Shown in pieces: positions 58,516-64,000 of a DNA stretch of 64,000 bases. The position numbers and the translations under genes were made by a program. Below the pieces are notes generated by a model. It did not search any database and was not told the DNA's origin. It was given only the letters and a program-made list of their open reading frames with translations. Each line of letters opens with the position of its first letter. Within the stretch, counting starts at the first letter, position 1. Origin of the DNA: Thermotoga profunda AZM34c06 (lineage in GTDB: Bacteria > Thermotogota > Thermotogae > Thermotogales > DSM-5069); NCBI RefSeq assembly GCF_000828675.1, contig NZ_AP014510.1:372001-436000 (forward strand), given 5' to 3'.

Positions 58516-58554
58516 TATAAGAACTTTGAACAGTAACTCTAACGACAGACATCT

Positions 58555-59748
58555 TCACCTTCCTATCGTTTGCTGCAATTGAAAGATGGTACTGTACATT
58601 GTAAAAGCCATAAAGGCTATGAATCCACCTACTCCTGCGATTAACATTGGTTCGATCAGAGACACCAGTTTCTTCACGCCTACTCTAACTTGATCTTCAT
58701 AAAAATCTGCAACCTTTGCCAATACTTCTTCGAGCTTTCCCGTTTCTTCTCCTGTACCAACCAATTCATAAACAATTTGTGGAAAGATCCCTGCTTCTAT
58801 CATTGCCTGTCTCAAACTCGCGCCTTCTTTAACTCTTTCACTTACTTGTTTACTTCTCTTTATAACCCGTGGACTGTTAGAAGCTGCAGCAGCCATTTCA
58901 ACAGCCTTTGTCAGTAAAACACCGCTGCCTGTCAGCACAGAGAGAGTCCTACAGAAGCGTTCGATACCCATCATATTTCGCAGTTTAGCAGCTGGTGGAA
59001 ATAGAGTAGAGAAAAACTCCTTCACATAAGCTGAGAATCTGGTTTTCATAAAGATCACAAGCCCAATGACCACAAAGATAGCTGCGATCAATGAGCCAAG
59101 CCAATGATTGCTCAAAAATTTGTTTACATTCATGAGAAAACTTATGATGCCAGAAGTCGGTATACTTCCAAAGGCACTTATCAATCTCGGCAGTATATAA
59201 AACGATATGATGAATATCACACCTATTGCAAACACCAAGACAAATATTGGATAAGCCATGGCAGATTTAACTTCATCTTGTAAACGTTTGGAGGACTCAT
59301 AAAAATCAGCAGCCTTTTCGAGTGATTTATCGAGTACACCACCTTCTTCTCCCGCAGAAACCAGGTTTATGAAGATCGAATCAAAGACTTTCTCGTTTCT
59401 CAAGGCTTCAGAAAAGGTCGAACCAGCTTCCAATGAAACAACAAGGTGATTTATGGTCTTACGAAATCTACTCGAAAAAACTACCTGGTTTGATAAAATT
59501 GCCAGTGCGTCTTTGATTCTCACTCCTGCACTCACCATAGTTGAAAGTTGCCTTGAAAAAATCACCAATTCGGCAAGTGATATACCAAAAAACGCGTGTT
59601 CTTTTCTTGAACCTGTTTGTTCAACACTTAAGACTGCATATTGTCTTTTCTTCAGTAGATCTATGAGTTGTGACTCGCTGTCAGCTTCTAAAACACCTTT
59701 GACTTTCTTACCTGTTCTGTCAACGGCAATGTATTTGTAAAAGGCCAC
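58555..59748 (-). CDS. pilC: PilC/GspF inner-membrane pilus assembly protein
   Basis: 397 residues. Two T2SSF domains (about 60-185 and 265-385), each with a membrane helix, three helices in total. SLAELVIFSRQLSTMVSAGVRIKDAL, SAGEEGGVLDKSLEKAADFYE and the repeat VGTGEETGKLEEVLAKVADFYEDQV are family marks. Platform protein of type IV pili. GTG 59748 after GAGGGTGG. First gene of the pilus operon; pilB and pilT are not in the window. Confidence 0.95.
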   Translation of the reverse strand: MAFYKYIAVDRTGKKVKGVLEADSESQLIDLLKKRQYAVLSVEQTGSRKEHAFFGISLAELVIFSRQLSTMVSAGVRIKDALAILSNQVVFSSRFRKTINHLVVSLEAGSTFSEALRNEKVFDSIFINLVSAGEEGGVLDKSLEKAADFYESSKRLQDEVKSAMAYPIFVLVFAIGVIFIISFYILPRLISAFGSIPTSGIISFLMNVNKFLSNHWLGSLIAAIFVVIGLVIFMKTRFSAYVKEFFSTLFPPAAKLRNMMGIERFCRTLSVLTGSGVLLTKAVEMAAAASNSPRVIKRSKQVSERVKEGASLRQAMIEAGIFPQIVYELVGTGEETGKLEEVLAKVADFYEDQVRVGVKKLVSLIEPMLIAGVGGFIAFMAFTMYSTIFQLQQTIGR

Positions 59749-60164
59749 TTATCCACCCTCTTGTCATAGAGTATACCACTTTGTAAAATTTGGAAATCGT
59801 TACAAAATAGCTTTCCTAAGATTTTGGTAAATGAATTTATGTGAGACATAGTTTTGCTCTCGTAAATCTATTATATTTTATATCATTTAATCTATATGAT
59901 TTTTCAATCTGATATGTCGATGTTTTTTGATGATACTCTCTAATTTTTGACTACTGTGGTTCTTTAGGACACTTTGTTCTCGTTTTTCTTCTTTTGTGAG
60001 ATATAAGTTACAAAGTGATGCTATCGTTACATTTAAGCAATTATAATGTAATACAAACCGCACCAAGGTTGCGGATGTGAAACATTGGTTGGATAAAATT
60101 CTTTTACAGATGGTACAATAAACATTAGAAAGAAAAAATTATTTTTAATGGGGAGGTGTGGTAA
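59749..60164 (+). other. AT-rich intergenic region with divergent promoters
   Basis: 416 bases, the largest gene-free stretch. On the + side TGGTACAAT (60111-60119) is an extended -10 for tctC with TTGGAT (60089-60094) 19 nt upstream. On the - side the complement of 59770-59775 gives TATACT with TG before it for the pilus operon. A short stem CCGCA/TGCGG (60058-60074) may be an operator. I see no coding frame, tRNA or repeat array. A RNA gene cannot be excluded. Confidence 0.5.
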
Positions 60165-61133
60165 ATGAAAAACAGGTTCTTCGCATTAGTTCTTTTGATC
60201 GCCTTGATAGTTCCATTTATGGGATTGGCTGCGGATTTTCCAACAAAACCCGTGACGATCATTGTCCCATGGTCTGCTGGTGGAGCAACTGATTTGATCT
60301 TCCGAGCCATTGCTTCGGTTTTTCCAAAATACGCGAATGGTCAGCCACTTGTAGTGAACAACATACCTGGTGCCGGTGCGGTGACAGGTGTCATGGAATT
60401 TTTGAAGGCAAAGCCAGATGGGTACACGCTACTTTCTTTCGCAACGCCTATTGTCACAAAGATTCACTGGAGCGAAGTCAAATTCACCATTGATGATTTT
60501 GTCACAGTAATCAATATCGTCAACGATCCAAGTTATATATTGGTGAGGGCTGATTCACCATACAAAACACTTAGTGATCTTGTCGAGGCAGCCCGGAAAA
60601 ATCCCGAGACGATCACCATGGGTAATGGTGGTGCCGGTGGAGGTAACCATCTTGTCGCGGTGGCATTTGAAGAATTTGTTGGTGTCAAATTCATACATGT
60701 TCCACACAGTGGAGGAGGTCCAGCAGTTACAGCACTTCTCGGTGGACATGTTGATTGTGTGATGGCGGCGGCTCCAGAAGGAATGTCGAATGTTCAAAAT
60801 GGTGATTTGAGAGTTCTCGCAGTTATGGGACCATCAAGACTCAGTATCTTCCCAGATGCACCTACGGCATTAGAACAAAGTTATGACTTCAGACTTGGTA
60901 TGTGGCGTGGTGTTGCAGTACAAAGGGGAACACCATTAGAAACCATCAAGGCACTTCACGATATCTTCTACAAGTGTATGAATGACCCTGAGTTTCTCGC
61001 AAAAGCTAAAGAACTTGGTAGTGTCTTGGCTTACATGGACTCTGCAACATTCCAAAATTTTGCAAGACAGCAAAGCCAGTTCTGGGAAAATCTCATGAAA
61101 TCCAAAAAACTCGGTGAAAAGTACGGCCAGTGA
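60165..61133 (+). CDS. tctC: Tripartite tricarboxylate transporter substrate-binding protein
   Basis: 322 residues with signal peptide (about 1-23). TctC/Bug family: FPTKPVTIIVPWSAGGATDLIFRA, NNIPGAGAVTGVMEF, GNGGAGGGNHLVA and HVPHSGGGPAVTALLGGHVDCV. Binds carboxylates or related ligands in the periplasm and delivers them to TctAB. GGGGAGGTG precedes ATG 60165. Followed by a hairpin and tctB. Confidence 0.93.
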   Translation: MKNRFFALVLLIALIVPFMGLAADFPTKPVTIIVPWSAGGATDLIFRAIASVFPKYANGQPLVVNNIPGAGAVTGVMEFLKAKPDGYTLLSFATPIVTKIHWSEVKFTIDDFVTVINIVNDPSYILVRADSPYKTLSDLVEAARKNPETITMGNGGAGGGNHLVAVAFEEFVGVKFIHVPHSGGGPAVTALLGGHVDCVMAAAPEGMSNVQNGDLRVLAVMGPSRLSIFPDAPTALEQSYDFRLGMWRGVAVQRGTPLETIKALHDIFYKCMNDPEFLAKAKELGSVLAYMDSATFQNFARQQSQFWENLMKSKKLGEKYGQ

Positions 61134-61146
61134 GAAATTTAAACTT

Positions 61147-61174
61147 CCTCCGCCCTTTTATGGGCGGAGGTTTT
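61147..61174 (+). terminator. Hairpin after tctC, probable partial terminator
   Basis: CCTCCGCCC (61147-61155) pairs with GGGCGGAGG (61162-61170) around TTTTAT, followed by only four T (61171-61174) and then the tctB Shine-Dalgarno site. It can terminate part of the transcripts or stabilise the tctC message, so that the binding protein is in excess over the membrane subunits. Confidence 0.75.
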
Positions 61175-61185
61175 GGAGGAGAAAG

Positions 61186-61632
61186 ATGGCAGTCAAGAAG
61201 TCTGATCTTGTTAATGGTTTGTTGATAGTCATTTTGGGGTTGGTATTCTACATCAGTACTCTGAAGATAAAGCCTGCTAAATTGGGATTGAGTCCTGCGG
61301 ATTTTCCAAGACTTATCACGATTGCGATGATGATTTGCGGTGTGGCGCTTGTTTTGAAAAGTTTTTTGTCAAAGAGTTCTTCTAAGAAAGAAATCGATTT
61401 TGGTTTCATAAAAAAATTCGTCGCACTTATTGTGGTGTTCATCGTATATGTGTGGTTACTAAATAAGATTGGTTTCTTATACCTAACACCTTTTTTCGTA
61501 TTTGGAACGGCGTACATTTTTGGAATGAAAAAAATCTATGTGAATATCTTACTGAGTATTGGTACGACAGTTGTTGTTTATTATATTTTCTCGAGAGTTT
61601 TTCTTGTTCCTCTACCTGATTTTTCTCTCTAA
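61186..61632 (+). CDS. tctB: Tripartite tricarboxylate transporter TctB subunit
   Basis: 148 residues, four predicted transmembrane helices. Small membrane subunit of the tripartite tricarboxylate transporter, as in SLAC-type TctB with PADFPRLI. The frame is open upstream; ATG 61186 follows TTGGAGGAG. tctA follows by about 10 nt. Confidence 0.9.
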   Translation: MAVKKSDLVNGLLIVILGLVFYISTLKIKPAKLGLSPADFPRLITIAMMICGVALVLKSFLSKSSSKKEIDFGFIKKFVALIVVFIVYVWLLNKIGFLYLTPFFVFGTAYIFGMKKIYVNILLSIGTTVVVYYIFSRVFLVPLPDFSL

Positions 61633-61641
61633 GGGGTGCAT

Positions 61642-63141
61642 ATGATGTTGAGTTACTGGATTGATGGAATAAAGATAGCTTTGCAGCCATCGAATTTTAT
61701 GTTAATACTCTTAGGGGTTGTCGGCGGAATCATAGTTGGTGCTTTACCCGGTGTGACTTCTTCGATGGGTATAATCCTTCTTTTACCTTTCACATATTAT
61801 CTTGGCCCAAAGATTGCGCTTTTGATGCTTGTAGGCATGTATTGTGCATCGATGTTTGGTGGGTCAATATCTGCAATTTTACTACGAACACCTGGTACAC
61901 CTTCTGCAGCAGCAACAGCGTTAGATGGATTTCCTTTGGCTCAACAGGGTAAAGCTGGGAAGGCTCTGAGCGCCGCATTGATAGGATCTTTTATTGGTGG
62001 AATTGCAAGCGGTGTCTGTATGGTTTTACTGGCACCATTTTTGGCGAAGATGGCTCTTAAATTTGGACCTGCGGAATATTTTTCGTTGGCTGTTTTCGGT
62101 TTGACTATCATAGCGAGTGTTTCGGGTAAGAGTTTATTGAAGGGAGCCATTTCGGGTCTCATTGGCTTGTTGCTTGCGATGATAGGTATAGACAATATCA
62201 GAGGGACAGAACGTTTAACCTTGGGAATCCCACAACTTGAAAGCGGCTTTGAATTTTTACCAGTTCTTATAGGTGTTTTTGCCGTTTCTGAAGTCATTCA
62301 AAGACTGGAGAAAAAACAGCAAATCGAGCAAGTTACAAAGAATATTTCTGGAATATGGCTGAACTGGAGTGAATTTCGATCGATTCTGATTCCAATTTGT
62401 TTTGGTGTTGTCATAGGCACAATAATAGGGGTGATACCAGGTACAGGTGGGACGATTGCGACGTTTCTTGCTTATAATGAGCTGCGAAGGTGGTCTAAAA
62501 ATAAAGAGAAATTTGGTCAGGGAGCACTTGAGGGTGTGGCTGTGTGTGAAACAGCAAACAACGCAGTAACAGGTGGCGCAATGGTGCCGATGTTGGCCTT
62601 GAGTATACCTGGTGATGCCGTCACAGCGGTGATGCTTGGAGCGCTTATACTCATAGGTGTTCGACCAGGTCCAATGATGTTTGCTCATAATCCCGATATG
62701 ATCTACACGCTCTTTGCAGGATGGTTTATTGTGCAATTTTTGATGTTGATCGTTGGCTTTGCTTCAATTTTAATTGCACCAAATATCTTGAAGATATCGG
62801 ATCGCGTACTCATGCCGATTGTTCTTGTGCTTTGTATAGTTGGGTCCTTCTCGCTGAGAAACAACATTCACGATGTTGCGGTTGCACTTATCTTCGGTGT
62901 CATTGGCTATCTGATGCGAAAGGGTGATTTTCCACTTCCACCCCTTGTACTTGGGATGATCCTTGGTCCTGAGGCAGAACAGAATTTGAATCGGGCACTT
63001 TTGGTATCAAAAAACGACTGGACAATTCTATTCAAGCGACCAATATCTCTTGGTTTGTTAGTACTTGCAATCATATCTGTGACTATCAGTTTATTAGGAT
63101 CTTATAGGGCTTCAAAAAAGAAAGGAGCTGCCAATGCATGA
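61642..63141 (+). CDS. tctA: Tripartite tricarboxylate transporter TctA subunit
   Basis: 499 residues, about 12 helices. Large permease: GALPGVTSSMGIILLLPFTYYLGP, GSISAILLRTPGTPSAAATALDGFPLAQQGKAGKALSAA (conserved LRTPGTP region), and PGTGGTIATFLAYNELRRWSK; a family block GGAMVPMLALSIPGDAVTAVMLGAL follows. Sodium or proton coupled carboxylate uptake. The AGGGGTG site fits ATG 61642 or 61645. The stop overlaps the next gene. Confidence 0.93.
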   Translation: MMLSYWIDGIKIALQPSNFMLILLGVVGGIIVGALPGVTSSMGIILLLPFTYYLGPKIALLMLVGMYCASMFGGSISAILLRTPGTPSAAATALDGFPLAQQGKAGKALSAALIGSFIGGIASGVCMVLLAPFLAKMALKFGPAEYFSLAVFGLTIIASVSGKSLLKGAISGLIGLLLAMIGIDNIRGTERLTLGIPQLESGFEFLPVLIGVFAVSEVIQRLEKKQQIEQVTKNISGIWLNWSEFRSILIPICFGVVIGTIIGVIPGTGGTIATFLAYNELRRWSKNKEKFGQGALEGVAVCETANNAVTGGAMVPMLALSIPGDAVTAVMLGALILIGVRPGPMMFAHNPDMIYTLFAGWFIVQFLMLIVGFASILIAPNILKISDRVLMPIVLVLCIVGSFSLRNNIHDVAVALIFGVIGYLMRKGDFPLPPLVLGMILGPEAEQNLNRALLVSKNDWTILFKRPISLGLLVLAIISVTISLLGSYRASKKKGAANA

Positions 63142-64000
63142 ATCGGCAAGAAGAGGTAAATGTGAAATTTGAGAGGATTAGAAAATTCATGGATCAACAC
63201 AATCTTTCTGGAATTCTCATCAAGAAACAACCGAATTTTTCTTGGATAACTGCCGGTGGATTGAACATGGTTGGTATAGCTACAGAAATGGGAGTTGCTT
63301 CTGTATTGATTACCAAAAGCAGGTGCTATGTGATAGCAAATCGCATAGAAGCACCGAGGATGAGAGACGAAGAAGTAGGAGAACTTGGATTCGAGATTAT
63401 TGATTATGAGTGGTTTGAAAACAAGGAGATCGAGTTGGTAAAAAAGATCGTTGATGGAGAAGTTGGTTCTGACTTTCTTGTAGCGGGTTTTCGTTATGTA
63501 GAATCTGATTTGAACAAACTGAGATATGAGTTAACTGAAGCTGAGATTGAAAGATATCTGTATCTTGGTGAAAAGCTCTCAAAATCTCTCGAGAGTGTTT
63601 TACTTTTTACAAAACCAGGTGATGTAGAAGCAGAGATTGCCGGGAGAATAAGTGCAGAACTGTGGAAGTACAGAATTGATCCAACAGGTTTTATGGTGGC
63701 GGCGGATGAAAGAGCCAGGTTGTATCGACATCCTATTCCCACAATGAAAAAGATAGAAAAATCTGTGATGGTTTCTGTAAATGCGCGATACAAAGGTTTG
63801 ATAACAACTGTAACTCGCATGGTGTATTTTGGCAAGATCCCAGATAGTTTTCTCAAACAGTATAGACAGAATGTTGAGATTGAATGTGTGATGATTGAAA
63901 AAACAAAAGTCGGTGAAAAAATGAATGTTCCCGTTCTTGCAGCCATAGAGGAGTACAAAAGACGAGGTTATCCTGATGAATGGAAGTTACATCATCAAGG
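63138..64000 (+). CDS. M24-family creatinase/aminopeptidase-like protein (partial, probably non-metal)
   Basis: The first 287 codons are visible; the gene runs out of the window. The N-terminal creatinase-like domain (residues about 10-120) begins with RIRKFMDQHNLSGILI. The second domain is the pita-bread fold. The usual first metal ligand (V-D-x-G) reads SVNARYKG (about 212) and the second (S-D-x-TR-T) reads TTVTRM (about 225), so two Asp ligands are lost; HHQG at the right edge recalls the HHQGG variant of Xaa-Pro-like proteins. It may be a non-catalytic or altered hydrolase. ATG 63138 overlaps the tctA stop; GTG 63162 with AGAGGT is an alternative. Confidence 0.78.
   Translation, partial: MNRQEEVNVKFERIRKFMDQHNLSGILIKKQPNFSWITAGGLNMVGIATEMGVASVLITKSRCYVIANRIEAPRMRDEEVGELGFEIIDYEWFENKEIELVKKIVDGEVGSDFLVAGFRYVESDLNKLRYELTEAEIERYLYLGEKLSKSLESVLLFTKPGDVEAEIAGRISAELWKYRIDPTGFMVAADERARLYRHPIPTMKKIEKSVMVSVNARYKGLITTVTRMVYFGKIPDSFLKQYRQNVEIECVMIEKTKVGEKMNVPVLAAIEEYKRRGYPDEWKLHHQ

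Noticed and set aside
59749-60164. CRISPR array or attachment site in the AT-rich gap
   Set aside because: No direct repeats with regular spacing; the recurring GTTACA hexamers are irregular and short.

Overview
The window looks like a piece of the chromosome of a hyperthermophilic or thermophilic member of the Thermotogota, probably a Pseudothermotoga or close relative. The base composition is AT-leaning, coding density is very high, and neighbouring genes overlap by ATGA/GTGA. Shine-Dalgarno sites are strong (GGAGGTG). NusG carries the large extra domain and RpoC the large N-terminal insertion known from Thermotoga maritima, and the order rpmG-tRNA-Trp-secE-nusG-rplKAJL-rpoBC is the one described there. 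The genus is an inference from protein resemblance, not from a search.

Layout. 1-9285 (+): end of pyrR, a small unknown gene, a PriA homologue whose ATPase motifs are eroded, then the Firmicutes-like block glmU-prs-rplY(ctc)-pth, a zinc/UVR protein, lgt, a PPP-type phosphatase, coaD and tsf. 9306-13975 (-): an operon of six genes, most overlapping by 4 nt (trans-sulfuration PLP enzyme, NurA-like protein, YfcE-type phosphodiesterase, ABC-2 permease, tmk, acyP). 14053-15513 (+): guaB. 15533-18393 (-): glyQS. 18519-20333 (+): a tungsten-type aldehyde:ferredoxin oxidoreductase. 20405-33138 (+): a perfect consensus promoter, tRNA-Thr, tRNA-Tyr, rpmG, tRNA-Trp, secE, nusG, rplKAJL and rpoBC, with three RNA hairpin control points (before rplK, before rplJ, before rpoB).

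33138-34211 (-) is a THUMP RNA methyltransferase divergent from tldD-pmbA (+). A structured, terminator-ended leader (37068-37251) then precedes an amino-acid ABC transporter (+). It has mutually exclusive pairings and I cannot assign it to a riboswitch class. 39485-44453 (-) is an operon of an ABC ATPase, dnaN, a KamB-like P-loop protein, kamA (lysine 2,3-aminomutase), a membrane-anchored Mrr-type nuclease and a small membrane protein. 44514-51288 (+): LCP protein, endonuclease V, Fe-alcohol dehydrogenase, RlmI-like methyltransferase, aminotransferase, murJ. 51269-59748 (-): a type IV pilus/competence assembly operon (PilC, small anchored protein, PilM, N, O, P-like, very large secretin) ending in a MEMO-family gene. 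60165-64000 (+): a tripartite tricarboxylate transporter (tctC-tctB-tctA) followed by an M24-family gene, cut by the window edge, in which metal ligands appear to be missing.

Most promising for something new: the 37068-37251 leader. A 9-nt sequence is present both in an aptamer-like hairpin and in the terminator 3' arm, which gives a clear on/off switch, and a 32-codon leader reading frame crosses the same region. Next are the helicase-dead PriA, the kamA-kamB pair inside the dnaN operon, the 1184-residue secretin and the M24 pseudo-peptidase.
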